Origin: Shimia thalassica
GTDB lineage: Bacteria; Pseudomonadota; Alphaproteobacteria; Rhodobacterales; Rhodobacteraceae
Length of the DNA stretch: 64,000 nt
Assembly: GCF_001458215.1 (NCBI RefSeq)
Contig: NZ_CYTW01000001.1
Coordinates: 1,798,001-1,862,000, forward strand
Direction: 5' to 3'
A program made the position numbers and the translations under genes. Below are positions 17,121 to 26,043 of this stretch, one piece after another; positions within the stretch are counted from its first letter, which is position 1; every line of letters starts with the position of its first letter. The notes beneath the pieces are model-generated. The model searched no databases. It was not told where the DNA came from and was given only the letters and a program-made list of their open reading frames with translations.

Positions 17121-17416
17121 TCGATGGTGTGCGGTGCGTTGAGCGACCCGGACATGAGAGAAAATCTGCCGAAATCGGATATGCATCCTGCGGAATGTTT
17201 CCGGTAAACATGGCAGAAGCCCGCGGATAAAGCGGGTTAGACTTGCCCATCAGGGGCAAGGCACGGTAATAGCGTGCAAGAACAAAGGCGGTTTGCGAAA
17301 AACTTGGTACAAAAGTTTGCCGTAGACTGCTTGGAACCAATAGATGTTATGGGCGTTTCGTGCGCGGGTTGTTAGTCAACTTTGTCGCGAAGCGCTTTTG
17401 AGGAAAGGGCAGCTAT
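17121..17416 (+). other. gene-free region upstream of fabF with three small hairpins
   Basis: This 296-base stretch between the acpP terminator and fabF has no coding frame that I can support. It contains three successive short hairpins: CCCGC 17220-17224 with GCGGG 17232-17236; CTTGCCC 17242-17248 with GGGCAAG 17254-17260; and GCACG 17261-17265 with CGTGC 17273-17277. It probably contains the fabF promoter and leader. The hairpins could mark a small RNA or a structured 5' UTR. Confidence 0.4.
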
Positions 17417-18676
17417 ATGCGTCGTGTCGTAGTCACAGGACTTGGACTGGTAACCCCACTGGCATGTGGTGTTGAAGAGAGCTGGTCGCGTATTTTGGAT
17501 GGCAAATCGGGCGCAGGTCCGATCACCCGCTTCAATGCGGAACGGGTCGCAACAAAATATGCCTGCGAAGTACCTTATGGTGATGGATCGGACGGGACCT
17601 TTAACCCTGACGACTGGATGGCCCCGAAAGAGCGTCGCAAGGTCGATGATTTCATTCTGTATGGCGTCGCTGCGGCAACGCAAGCGGTACAGGATTCTGG
17701 CTGGATGCCCGAAGACAAGGAAGATCGTGAACGCACCGGCGTTATGATCGGATCCGGCATTGGTGGCCTGCAATCGATTGAGCAGACAACACTGTTGATG
17801 GCTGATAAAGGCCCGCGTCGTGTGTCGCCTTTCTTTATTCCCGGTGCACTGATCAACCTGATCTCGGGTCAGGTCAGCATCAAATACGGCTTTAAGGGCC
17901 CGAACCACTCGGTTGTGACCGCCTGTTCAACCGGCGCACACGCCATTGGTGATGCGTCGCGACTGATTATGCATGGTGACGCCGACGTGATGGTTGCCGG
18001 TGGTGCAGAAGCAGCGATTTGCGAGATCGGTATTGCCGGTTTCAACGCTTGTAAAGCGTTGTCGACCAGCCGCACGGAAGATCCGGCATCTGCCAGCCGC
18101 CCTTATGACGCCGATCGTGACGGGTTCGTCATGGGCGAGGGCGCAGGGATTGTGGTTCTGGAAGAATATGAGCACGCCAAAGCGCGCGGTGCGAAAATCT
18201 ATGCAGAAGTTCTCGGCTATGGTCTGTCGGGTGATGCATACCACATCACGGCCCCGGCGGACGATGGCGAGGGCGGTGAGCGGTCCATGCGCGCTGCCTT
18301 GAAGAACGCGGGCCTCGAGCCGAAAGACGTCGACTATATCAACGCACACGGCACCTCGACCATGGCAGACGTGATCGAATTGGGCGCGGTTGAGCGCATG
18401 ATGGGCGAGGATGCAGGTACAGTGACCATGTCGTCGACCAAATCGATGACCGGCCACCTGTTGGGCGCGGCTGGCGCGATTGAGGCGATTTTCTCGGTTC
18501 TGGCCCTGCGCGATCAGGTTGCACCACCCACAATCAATCTGGACAACCCTGCTGTTGATACGGCGGTTGATCTGGCCCCGAACAAGAAAGTTGAGCGCGA
18601 GATCAATGTTGCGCTGTCAAACTCGTTCGGATTTGGGGGCACCAACGCATCGGTGATCTTCGGAAAGGCTGACTGA
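17417..18676 (+). CDS. fabF: 3-oxoacyl-ACP synthase II
   Basis: FabF (419 residues) is the condensing enzyme that elongates acyl-ACP with malonyl-ACP. The thiolase-fold active site is complete: Cys170 in TACSTGAH, His in NAHGTSTM near 313 and His in SMTGHLLGAAG near 350. The final FGGTNASVIFG is standard. The stop codon TGA overlaps the mltG start by one base (TGATG), so the two genes are coupled. Confidence 0.98.
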   Translation: MRRVVVTGLGLVTPLACGVEESWSRILDGKSGAGPITRFNAERVATKYACEVPYGDGSDGTFNPDDWMAPKERRKVDDFILYGVAAATQAVQDSGWMPEDKEDRERTGVMIGSGIGGLQSIEQTTLLMADKGPRRVSPFFIPGALINLISGQVSIKYGFKGPNHSVVTACSTGAHAIGDASRLIMHGDADVMVAGGAEAAICEIGIAGFNACKALSTSRTEDPASASRPYDADRDGFVMGEGAGIVVLEEYEHAKARGAKIYAEVLGYGLSGDAYHITAPADDGEGGERSMRAALKNAGLEPKDVDYINAHGTSTMADVIELGAVERMMGEDAGTVTMSSTKSMTGHLLGAAGAIEAIFSVLALRDQVAPPTINLDNPAVDTAVDLAPNKKVEREINVALSNSFGFGGTNASVIFGKAD

Positions 18677-19833
18677 TGGCGCGCCATATCGCCTCGAACG
18701 CGATAACGCTGCTGATCGTGGTTGTGTTTCTCTTTGGGGGGCTGATCCTCTGGGGCAAGAACGAATACTACGCTGAGGGGCCCTTGGACGGCGCGATCTG
18801 TTTGCAGGTCGAGCGCGGCTCTAACATGAGAGCCGTGTCGCAAGACCTTGAGAAACAAGATGCAATTTCGAATGGTCTGATCTTCCGTATCGGCGTCGAC
18901 TATGACGAAAAGGCTGACAAGCTGAAGGCGGGAAGCTTTTTGGTGCCTGCGGCGGCCTCGATGGAGGATATCGCAGACATCGTGACGCGTGGCGGGGCAA
19001 GCACCTGTGGAACAGAGATCGTATATCGCATTGGCGTAACCCGTCAGGGCGTTCAGGTGCGCGAGCTTGATCCGGCGCAAAACCGTTTTGTCGAAATCGC
19101 GGCGTTCAATCCGGTTGAGGATGAAGTGCCGCCCGTGTTTGTTGAAAAGCGGGACGCGGCCGATACGCGGTATCGGATTTCTGTCGCGGAAGGTGTGACC
19201 AGCTGGCAGGTTGTTGATGCGTTGAACAAAATTGATCTGCTGGAAGGTGAGGTCGAGGTGCCTGCCGAGGGTGCTCTTGCGCCTGACAGCTATGAAGTGC
19301 GCAAGGGCGATACGCGGGCGTCGGTGATCACGCGGATGCAAGAAGCGCAGTCGATTCTGGTCGCCGCAGCGTGGGAAAGCCGGTCAGAAGACACGCCATT
19401 GAAATCGCCGGAAGAGTTGTTGATTCTGGCGTCGATCATCGAAAAAGAGACTGGTGTTCCAGAAGAGCGTCGCCAAGTGGCAAGTGTTTTTGAAAACCGC
19501 TTGAACCGTGGTATGAAACTGCAAACGGACCCGACCGTGATTTATGGTGTCACCAAGGGGCAGGGTGTGCTTGGCCGTGGTTTGCGCCAGAGCGAATTGC
19601 GTCGTGAGACACCATGGAACACCTATGTGATCTTTGGTTTGCCGCCGACACCGATTGCCAATCCGGGCCGTGCGAGCCTTGAAGCGGCCGCCAATCCTGA
19701 TCAGACAGAGTATATCTTCTTTGTGGCTGACGGGACGGGGGGGCACGCCTTTGCGGCGACGCTGGCCGAGCACAATCGGAACGTTGTGAAATGGCGCGAG
19801 ATCGAAAAGCAGCGTAAGGAACAAAACCAGTAA
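18676..19833 (+). CDS. mltG: endolytic transglycosylase MltG
   Basis: MltG (385 residues) cuts nascent peptidoglycan strands at the inner membrane. One N-terminal helix (about 9-27) anchors a periplasmic part with a LysM-like region followed by the YceG domain. The catalytic glutamate is in LILASIIEKETG (near 257), and QTDPTVIYGVTKG and SELRRETPWNTYVIFGLPPTPI are hallmark motifs. It is translationally coupled to fabF and is the last gene before the GTA cluster. Confidence 0.96.
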   Translation: MARHIASNAITLLIVVVFLFGGLILWGKNEYYAEGPLDGAICLQVERGSNMRAVSQDLEKQDAISNGLIFRIGVDYDEKADKLKAGSFLVPAAASMEDIADIVTRGGASTCGTEIVYRIGVTRQGVQVRELDPAQNRFVEIAAFNPVEDEVPPVFVEKRDAADTRYRISVAEGVTSWQVVDALNKIDLLEGEVEVPAEGALAPDSYEVRKGDTRASVITRMQEAQSILVAAAWESRSEDTPLKSPEELLILASIIEKETGVPEERRQVASVFENRLNRGMKLQTDPTVIYGVTKGQGVLGRGLRQSELRRETPWNTYVIFGLPPTPIANPGRASLEAAANPDQTEYIFFVADGTGGHAFAATLAEHNRNVVKWREIEKQRKEQNQ

Positions 19834-19853
19834 GCTGTTGAAAGTCAAATTAG

Positions 19854-19892
19854 AAAAGGCGCGGAAGGGGAAACCTTTCCGCGCCTTTTTCG
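19854..19892 (+). terminator. Rho-independent terminator of fabF-mltG
   Basis: A long stem with GGCGCGGAAAGG-type arms (left arm from 19854, right arm ending about 19885) is closed by a short A-rich loop and followed by TTTTTCG. It separates mltG from the gene transfer agent cluster. Confidence 0.88.
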
Positions 19893-19970
19893 TTTGCAAA
19901 CGCGGCACCGTCACGGTGCCCTAAGACCACGTCAGCCTGTTGGCACTAGAGTGATCTGTGCTGGATGGGC

Positions 19971-19992
19971 GTGGACGGTGGGTCACGTCCAC
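19971..19992 (+). promoter_or_regulatory. inverted repeat upstream of GTA g1
   Basis: GTGGACG (19971-19977) and CGTCCAC (19986-19992) form a perfect 7-bp inverted repeat with an 8-base spacer, 44 bases before the g1 start and within the 140 bases that must contain the cluster's promoter. It could be an operator or an RNA hairpin; neither is shown. Confidence 0.35.
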
Positions 19993-20035
19993 TTGTGCGG
20001 AGGGGAACACCACGCATGAGAGGCAACGAGCATAC

Positions 20036-20377
20036 ATGGACACATTCAAACCGCCAACAGGCGAGGCGCCGCTGGATGGAGAGATCGAGCAACTGCGTCA
20101 TCTGCTGTCTGACCTGAGATTTATTCTGGATGGCGCCAGAATGCGCATGAAACAGGAAGACACCCTGGCACCGGGAGAGCTGGGCAAGGCGCTGACCGAA
20201 TTGCGGCATACCCTGCGTTCGGCCATTGATACGGAGAAGATTTTTGAAAAACGTCGAAAGGAAATGGACGGGATCGTCCACACCTACAAACTTGACCTCG
20301 ACGAAGCCCGAACTTCGATCGGGCGCCGTCTGGCTAGCTTGCGCGCCGCAAGCAGTGAGGGACGGGTTTCTGAATGA
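20036..20377 (+). CDS. GTA g1, small terminase-type protein
   Basis: This is a 113-residue, almost fully helical, charged protein at the head of the gene transfer agent cluster, in the position of RcGTA g1, which acts as the small terminase subunit in DNA packaging. The helices GEIEQLRHLLSDLRFILDG and RSAIDTEKIFEKRRKEMDG suggest coiled coils. ATG 20036 follows AACGAG; a frame open from 19958 adds residues with no similarity. It overlaps the start of g2 by about 20 bases. Confidence 0.85.
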   Translation: MDTFKPPTGEAPLDGEIEQLRHLLSDLRFILDGARMRMKQEDTLAPGELGKALTELRHTLRSAIDTEKIFEKRRKEMDGIVHTYKLDLDEARTSIGRRLASLRAASSEGRVSE

Positions 20378-21656
20378 ACTCAATGAGGGAGAGCTTCTGG
20401 CTCTCCCGTATTTGTTCGAATTCTGGGCCTTTGATCATCAGTTGCCGCCAGAGGGGCATTGGAAGTCCTGGGTCATTCTTGGCGGGCGGGGTGCCGGGAA
20501 AACACGGGCTGGTGCGGAATGGGTGCGCAGTATGGTTGAAGGTGCAGGCCCCATGGATCACGGGCGCGCCAGACGGGTTGCGTTGATCGGGGAAACCATT
20601 GAGCAAGTGCGCGAAGTCATGGTCTTTGGCGATAGCGGCATTTTGGCCTGTTCGCCGCCGGACCGTACGCCGGTTTGGGAAGCCACGCGCAAACGGCTTG
20701 TTTGGCCCAACGGGGCCATTGCGCAGGTGTTTTCGGCACATGAACCCGAGAGCCTGCGTGGACCACAGTTTGATGCCGCGTGGGTTGATGAGCTGGCCAA
20801 ATGGAAGAAGGCGCAAGAGACCTGGGATATGTTGCAATTCGGGCTGCGGTTGGGATCGCATCCACAGGTCTGTGTGACAACCACACCGCGCAATGTCGGC
20901 GTTCTGAAGGACCTGTTGGAGCAGGAGTCAACGGTTGTCACACATGCCGCAACAGAGGTGAACAAAGCCTTTCTGGCCGATAGTTTCCTTGAGGAAGTGC
21001 GGGCGCGATATGCGGGCACGCGGTTGGGCCGGCAAGAGTTGGATGGCGTCCTGCTGGATGAGGTTGAAGGCGCATTGTGGACACTGGCTGGGCTGGAGAA
21101 GTCCCGCGTCAAGAAAGCCCCTGACATGGATCGGATTGTGGTTGCAGTCGACCCGCCCGTCACAGGGCATGCAGGATCCGATGATTGCGGCATCATTGTT
21201 GCGGGTGTGGTGATGAACGGGCCGGTGCAGGATTGGCGGGCCTATGTTCTGGATGATGTGTCGTTACGCGCGGCGAGCCCTGCAAATTGGGCGCGTGTTG
21301 CGATAGCAGCCATGGAAACCTGGGGCGCGGACAAGCTTGTGGCGGAGGTCAATCAGGGTGGTGACCTTGTCGCCGAAGTGATCCGGCAGGTGGACCCGTT
21401 GGTCCCCTACAAGGCTGTAAGGGCGTCCCGCGGCAAGGTCGCGCGCGCCGAACCTGTGGCGGCCCTCTATGAGCAGGGAAAAGTGCACCATGTGGGTGCC
21501 TTTGACACGCTTGAGGATCAGATGAGCCAGATGGCGATGGACGGTTATTGGGGCAAAAACAGCCCTGACCGTGTCGATGCGTTGGTCTGGGCCTTGCATG
21601 AGCTGATTATCGAACCGTCGGCCAAATGGCGCCGTCCGAAAATGCGCAGCCTTTGA
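20355..21656 (+). CDS. GTA g2, large terminase subunit
   Basis: This is the packaging motor of the gene transfer agent, a phage-type TerL of about 433 residues. The Walker A motif is GGRGAGKTRAG near residue 38, and LRGPQFDAAWVDEL holds the Walker B acid. The C-terminal RNase H-like nuclease begins at VVAVDPPVTGHAG and ends with RVDALVWALHEL. The frame extends upstream without stop inside g1, so the start is uncertain. GTG 20355 gives the expected family N-terminus (FLNELNEGELLALPYLFEFWA) and overlaps g1 by 23 bases. No strong ribosome binding site is seen, which suggests coupling to g1. Confidence 0.93.
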   Translation: MRDGFLNELNEGELLALPYLFEFWAFDHQLPPEGHWKSWVILGGRGAGKTRAGAEWVRSMVEGAGPMDHGRARRVALIGETIEQVREVMVFGDSGILACSPPDRTPVWEATRKRLVWPNGAIAQVFSAHEPESLRGPQFDAAWVDELAKWKKAQETWDMLQFGLRLGSHPQVCVTTTPRNVGVLKDLLEQESTVVTHAATEVNKAFLADSFLEEVRARYAGTRLGRQELDGVLLDEVEGALWTLAGLEKSRVKKAPDMDRIVVAVDPPVTGHAGSDDCGIIVAGVVMNGPVQDWRAYVLDDVSLRAASPANWARVAIAAMETWGADKLVAEVNQGGDLVAEVIRQVDPLVPYKAVRASRGKVARAEPVAALYEQGKVHHVGAFDTLEDQMSQMAMDGYWGKNSPDRVDALVWALHELIIEPSAKWRRPKMRSL

Positions 21657-21767
21657 AATCTGCACCGTACGGTGGTCACGGACCAAATTAACAAAGTTGT
21701 GGGAAAACTGATCTTGTCCAAGGCGTTAGAGCCCGCAACGGACAGGGCAAAAGCAGGAGCGACACAT

Positions 21768-22949
21768 ATGGTATTCGACTTTCTACGCAGGCAGACAACT
21801 GAGGCTCCGGAACACAAAGCCAGCGCAACCGGACCAGTGGTCGCCTATCACAGTGCCGGTCGCGTGGCCTGGAGCCCGCGTGATACGGTGTCTCTGACCC
21901 GCACAGGGTTCAGCGGTAATCCGGTGGGGTACCGGTCGGTGAAATTGATCGCGGAAAGTGCGGCGGCTTTGCCTTTGGTTTTGCAGGATGGTCAGACGCG
22001 GTTTGAAGAGCATCCGTTGCTGGGGCTGTTGACGTCGCCCAATCTGGCGCAGGGGCGGGCCGAACTGTTTGAAACCCTGTTCGGACAGCTGTTGTTGTCA
22101 GGTGACGGATATCTCGAGGCCGTGGGGGACGACGACGCCGTGCCGCTTGAGTTGCACGTGTTGCGATCGGACCGGATGAATGTTGTTCCGGGCACGGATG
22201 GTTGGCCTGTGGCCTATGAATACAAGGTCGGGGCCAGGGCGCACCGGTTTGATGCCACGCAAAGCAACACGATTTGCCACGTGCGCAATTTCCACCCTCA
22301 GGATGACCACTACGGGTTTTCCCCGTTGCAGGCGGCGGCCATGGCGGTGGACGTTCATAATGCGGCATCGCGGTGGTCGAAGGCGCTGCTGGACAACGCG
22401 GCCCGCCCGTCTGGGGCGATTGTTTACAAAGGAATGGATGGGTCAGGCAGCCTGAGCACGGATCAGTATGACCGGTTGGTGTCTGAAATGGAAAGCCACC
22501 ATCAGGGGGCGCGCAACGCCGGGCGGCCGATGTTGCTGGAAGGGGGACTCGACTGGAAACCGATGGGGTTCTCTCCGTCTGACATGGAGTTCCAGAAAAC
22601 AAAGGAATCTGCCGCGCGCGAGATCGCTTTGGCCTTTGGGGTGCCGCCGATGTTGTTGGGTATCCAGGGGGATGCGACCTATGCCAATTATCAGGAAGCC
22701 AATCGGGCCTTTTATCGGCTGACGGTATTGCCCCTTGCGACGCGCGTTGCGGCAACGGTGGGCACGTGGCTGTCGCGGTTCACGGGGGAAACACTGGTTT
22801 TGAAACCCGATCTGGATCAGGTTCCGGCGCTTGCTGCGGAACGCGATGCCCAGTGGTCGCGGGTTCAGGGCGCGGATTTCCTGAGCAAAGCGGAAAAGCG
22901 CCGTCTTTTGGGGCTGCCGGCCGAGGCGGATGGGACATCGGATGGCTGA
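21768..22949 (+). CDS. GTA g3, portal protein
   Basis: This is an HK97-type portal of 393 residues, forming the ring at the capsid vertex through which DNA is packaged. Typical motifs are GNPVGYRSVKLIAESAAALP near the N-terminus, the central LRSDRMNVVPG and the C-terminal AFGVPPMLLGIQGDATYANYQEANRAFY region, which I quote as positions about 313-340. ATG 21768 has AGGAG eight bases upstream, and it starts the family sequence MVFDFL. It overlaps the next small gene by 8 bases. Confidence 0.95.
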   Translation: MVFDFLRRQTTEAPEHKASATGPVVAYHSAGRVAWSPRDTVSLTRTGFSGNPVGYRSVKLIAESAAALPLVLQDGQTRFEEHPLLGLLTSPNLAQGRAELFETLFGQLLLSGDGYLEAVGDDDAVPLELHVLRSDRMNVVPGTDGWPVAYEYKVGARAHRFDATQSNTICHVRNFHPQDDHYGFSPLQAAAMAVDVHNAASRWSKALLDNAARPSGAIVYKGMDGSGSLSTDQYDRLVSEMESHHQGARNAGRPMLLEGGLDWKPMGFSPSDMEFQKTKESAAREIALAFGVPPMLLGIQGDATYANYQEANRAFYRLTVLPLATRVAATVGTWLSRFTGETLVLKPDLDQVPALAAERDAQWSRVQGADFLSKAEKRRLLGLPAEADGTSDG

Positions 22950-23169
22950 GCAAAAATACGGGTTCGAAGCCTTTGATTGTGCACCCGCCTTGCGATTGGA
23001 AGCACATGAACGGGTCGCGAAATTACAGTTCGACGGGCTGAACCGGCGTCTGGACAAGATTGAAGAGCTGATTGAGCGGCTGGAGAAGCGGCTTTGGTTG
23101 ACGGTGTATGGCGTGGTGGGCGTGATCCTCGCGCAGGCGTTTCAATCGCTGCTGACGGCGACCCCCTAG
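22942..23169 (+). CDS. GTA g3.5, small membrane-type protein
   Basis: This is a 75-residue protein with a coiled-coil N-terminal half (ERVAKLQFDGLNRRLDKIEEL) and one hydrophobic helix near the C-terminus (LWLTVYGVVGVILAQAF). The gene corresponds by position to RcGTA g3.5, whose role is not settled as far as I know. Its ATG (22942) lies inside the end of g3, so translation is probably coupled. Confidence 0.8.
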   Translation: MAEQKYGFEAFDCAPALRLEAHERVAKLQFDGLNRRLDKIEELIERLEKRLWLTVYGVVGVILAQAFQSLLTATP

Positions 23170-23196
23170 CGGGCAGGATGATGGAAAGGGTGAGAG

Positions 23197-23751
23197 ATGA
23201 CAGAGAAAAGCAATCTTGAACACAAGTTCGCGCAGTTCGGGGACGAGCTGCAGGTGCAGGACGGCCATGTCATCGAAGGATATGCGAGCCTGTTTGATGC
23301 CAAGGATCAAGGCGGCGATATCGTTCAGAAGGGGGCTTATGCGGCCTCGTTGCAGCGCCTGATTGCGTCGGGGCGCGCTGTTAAGATGCTGTGGCAGCAT
23401 GATCCGGCACAGCCCATCGGGGTTTGGGACGAGGTGCGCGAAGATCAGCACGGTCTTTGGGTCAAGGGACGGCTTTTGACCGAGATCGAGAAAGGGCGCG
23501 AGGCTGCTGCCCTGGTGGGTGCAGGTGCGATTGACGGATTGTCGATTGGATACCGCACCCTGCGCGCGAGCAAAGATGAAAAGGGCTGTAGGCTCTTGCA
23601 GGAACTGGAGCTTTGGGAAGTGTCACTGGTGACGTTTCCGATGTTGCCCAGTGCGCGGGTGTCCGCCAAGGGAGAAACCCTTGCGGTGGATGTGTTGCGC
23701 GAATTGGCGGCGGCCTTTGAGGGCGCCCGTCAGGAGATGAAACGCCCCTGA
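23197..23751 (+). CDS. GTA g4, prohead protease
   Basis: This is an HK97-family (S78-type) capsid maturation serine protease of 184 residues. The catalytic His is in VKMLWQHDPAQPIGVW and the Ser in GAIDGLSIGYRT. The N-terminal GYASLFDAKDQGGDIV is a clear family signature. It would remove the N-terminal part of the capsid protein encoded next. AGGGTGAGAG lies just upstream. Confidence 0.94.
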   Translation: MTEKSNLEHKFAQFGDELQVQDGHVIEGYASLFDAKDQGGDIVQKGAYAASLQRLIASGRAVKMLWQHDPAQPIGVWDEVREDQHGLWVKGRLLTEIEKGREAAALVGAGAIDGLSIGYRTLRASKDEKGCRLLQELELWEVSLVTFPMLPSARVSAKGETLAVDVLRELAAAFEGARQEMKRP

Positions 23752-23784
23752 GGCGTTTGCATTAACCAAATCGAGGAAGAACCG

Positions 23785-24966
23785 ATGGGTAAGACCGAGA
23801 CCAAGTCTCGGACCGGAGAAGGTGTGTCTCCGGTTTCCGAGGTGAAGTCTGCTGTGACGGGTTTCATGAGCGACTTCAAAGACTTCAAAGATGACATTCA
23901 CCAACGACTTCACAAACAGGAAGAACGACTGACCATGCTTGATCGTAAATCGCAAACTTTTGCACGTCCCGCACTGGCTGTGGAAACGGATTTCGAAGCC
24001 CCCCACAAGAAGGCGTTTAATGCCTATCTGCGCTCGGGCGAAGATGATGGCCTGCGAGGTCTTGAATTTGATGCCAAGTCGATGTCGACGGCAGTCAATA
24101 GCGACGGTGGATACCTTGTGGATCCGCAGACCAGCGACACGGTGAAGTCGGTGTTGAACACTACGGCATCAATCCGCGCCATTGCCAATGTGGTGAACGT
24201 AGAGGCGACGTCATACGATGTGCTGATTGACTCAACCGACGTTGGCGCAGGCTGGGCAGATGAAACCAGCGCCAGTTCGGAAACCGGAACGCCGACCATC
24301 GAACGGATCACAATTCCGCTGCATGAGCTTTCGGCGCTGCCCAAGGCGTCGCAGCGTCTGTTGGATGACAGTGCGTTCGACATTGAAGGCTGGTTGGCAG
24401 GGCGCATTGCCGACAAGTTCGCACGCGCCGAAGCCGCGGCCTTTGTGACGGGGGACGGCATTGATAAACCTACCGGATTTCTGACCCATCCGGATGTTGC
24501 GGATGCATCGTGGTCCTGGGGGCAGATCGGATATGTGGCAACCGGCGTAGACGGGGCGTTTGCCGGCGGCGATGCATTGATTGATCTGGTTTATGCGCTT
24601 GGTGCCGAATACCGCGCCAATGCAAGCTTTGTCATGAATTCCAAGACGGCAGGCGCCGTGCGCAAGCTCAAGGACAATGACGGGCGTTTCCTGTGGTCTG
24701 ACGGGCTGGCGGCTGGTGAACCGGCACGTCTTCTGGGGTATCCGGTGCTGATTGCCGAAGACATGCCCGACATTGCGTCCGGCGCCAATGCCATTGCCTT
24801 TGGTGATTTTGCTTCGGGGTATACCGTTGCCGAACGCCCCGATCTGCGCGTGTTGCGCGATCCGTTCTCGGCCAAACCGCATGTTCTGTTTTATGCGACC
24901 AAGCGCATCGGGGGCGATGTCAGCGATTTTGCAGCCATCAAAGTTTTGAAGTTCTCGGTCGTTTAA
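23785..24966 (+). CDS. GTA g5, major capsid protein
   Basis: This is an HK97-fold major capsid protein of 393 residues. The first about 60-110 residues form a helical delta/scaffold segment (FMSDFKDFKDDIHQRLHKQ) expected to be cleaved by g4. The rest is the shell domain, with VNSDGGYLVDPQTSD, LPKASQRLLDDSAFDIEGW and the C-terminal LFYATKRIGGDV. The order protease then capsid matches RcGTA g4-g5. A GAGGAAGAACC ribosome binding site precedes the ATG. Confidence 0.97.
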   Translation: MGKTETKSRTGEGVSPVSEVKSAVTGFMSDFKDFKDDIHQRLHKQEERLTMLDRKSQTFARPALAVETDFEAPHKKAFNAYLRSGEDDGLRGLEFDAKSMSTAVNSDGGYLVDPQTSDTVKSVLNTTASIRAIANVVNVEATSYDVLIDSTDVGAGWADETSASSETGTPTIERITIPLHELSALPKASQRLLDDSAFDIEGWLAGRIADKFARAEAAAFVTGDGIDKPTGFLTHPDVADASWSWGQIGYVATGVDGAFAGGDALIDLVYALGAEYRANASFVMNSKTAGAVRKLKDNDGRFLWSDGLAAGEPARLLGYPVLIAEDMPDIASGANAIAFGDFASGYTVAERPDLRVLRDPFSAKPHVLFYATKRIGGDVSDFAAIKVLKFSVV

Positions 24967-25114
24967 GTGGCCGGGAAAGGTCAGGGCGGCCTGTGTCGCC
25001 CTGATTGACGGGCGCGTGTTCGCTTTTGCGTTGTCTGGCAATCCCCTCCGTTCGAGCGACGTATGGGACACGCGTCCAACCCTTCGGAGCAGCCGAAATA
25101 TTCGGAGTAATTCC

Positions 25115-25708
25115 ATGATGTTAGTCGAAGAAACCTCGGTGCCGTCGGCGGCCCTTCCGGTTGAAGAATTCAAGGCCCATTTGCGGTTAGGCAGCGGGTT
25201 TTCAGATGAAAGCCTTCAGGACAGTGTTCTTGAAAGCTTTTTGCGGGCGGCGATGGCCGCCATCGAGGCCCGCACAGGTAAGGTGTTGTTGGAACGGTCC
25301 TTTTCCTGGACGCTTGTGGCATGGCGCAATTCTTGTGCGCAGCCTTTGCCCACGGCGCCGGTGAATGCGATTGAATCGGTCTCTCTTGAGGATCGTCTTG
25401 GAGAGCAGGTCGTTGTCGCGTCAAGTGCGTATCGCCTGTTTCCGGACCTGCAATCGCCCGAACTGCGCCCGGTTGGAAACGCCTTGCCCACAATTCCGAA
25501 TGACGGTCGTGTCGTGGTCGGGTTTCTGGCGGGCTATGGTCCCGAGTGGTCCGACCTTCCGGCAGATTTGCAGCAGGCGGTGCTGTTGTTGGCGGCGCAT
25601 TATTACGAATACCGCGATGAAACAGCGTTGAGCGGAGGATGCATGCCCTTTGGTGTGACCTCTTTGATTGCGCGGTATCGTCCGGTGCGATTGGGGGCAG
25701 GCAGATGA
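25115..25708 (+). CDS. GTA g6, head-tail connector (adaptor)
   Basis: This 197-residue protein is in the position of RcGTA g6, the HK97 gp6-like adaptor beneath the portal. The typical N-terminus LPVEEFKAHLRLGSGFSDE is followed by helices (LESFLRAAMAAIEARTGK) and the C-terminal LPADLQQAVLLLAAHYYEYR. ATG 25115 is preceded by CGGAGTAATTCC; a second ATG follows directly. A frame from 25016 adds residues without similarity. Its end overlaps the g7 start by four bases. Confidence 0.9.
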   Translation: MMLVEETSVPSAALPVEEFKAHLRLGSGFSDESLQDSVLESFLRAAMAAIEARTGKVLLERSFSWTLVAWRNSCAQPLPTAPVNAIESVSLEDRLGEQVVVASSAYRLFPDLQSPELRPVGNALPTIPNDGRVVVGFLAGYGPEWSDLPADLQQAVLLLAAHYYEYRDETALSGGCMPFGVTSLIARYRPVRLGAGR

Positions 25709-26043
25709 AGGATGTGCATCTGTCGCGAAAGTTGGAACTGGAGGGCGCGCAACGTGTGTCTGACGGGGCTGGCGGGTTCGAGGAAACCTGGATCACGTTG
25801 GGCACACTGTGGGCTGATATGCGCGCCCGAACGGGACGCACGCGGGATGGTGGCGAGCTGTCGCTGTCGTCGACGGGATATCGGGTCATTGTGCGCGCCG
25901 CCCCCGTTGGTGCGCCGTCGCGCCCCGTCGCAGGGATGCGGTTTCGCGAAGGACACCGCGCGTTTGTCATCAATGCCGTGTCGGACCGTGATCCCAAGGG
26001 ACGATACCTGACCTGTTTTGCAACCGAAGAGGTCGTACAATGA
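25705..26043 (+). CDS. GTA g7, head-tail joining (stopper) protein
   Basis: This is a 112-residue phage head-tail joining protein. The fold signature is DGAGGFEETWITLGTLWADM at residues about 17-36, then RVIVRAAPVG and GMRFREGHRAFVINAV. It starts in an ATGA overlap with g6 and itself ends in an ATGA overlap with g8, so the connector genes are coupled. Confidence 0.92.
   Translation: MKDVHLSRKLELEGAQRVSDGAGGFEETWITLGTLWADMRARTGRTRDGGELSLSSTGYRVIVRAAPVGAPSRPVAGMRFREGHRAFVINAVSDRDPKGRYLTCFATEEVVQ

Noticed and set aside
20015-20125. short out-of-frame ATG frame overlapping GTA g1
   Set aside because: It lies inside the g1 leader and start, and g1 at 20036 has the expected size and character.
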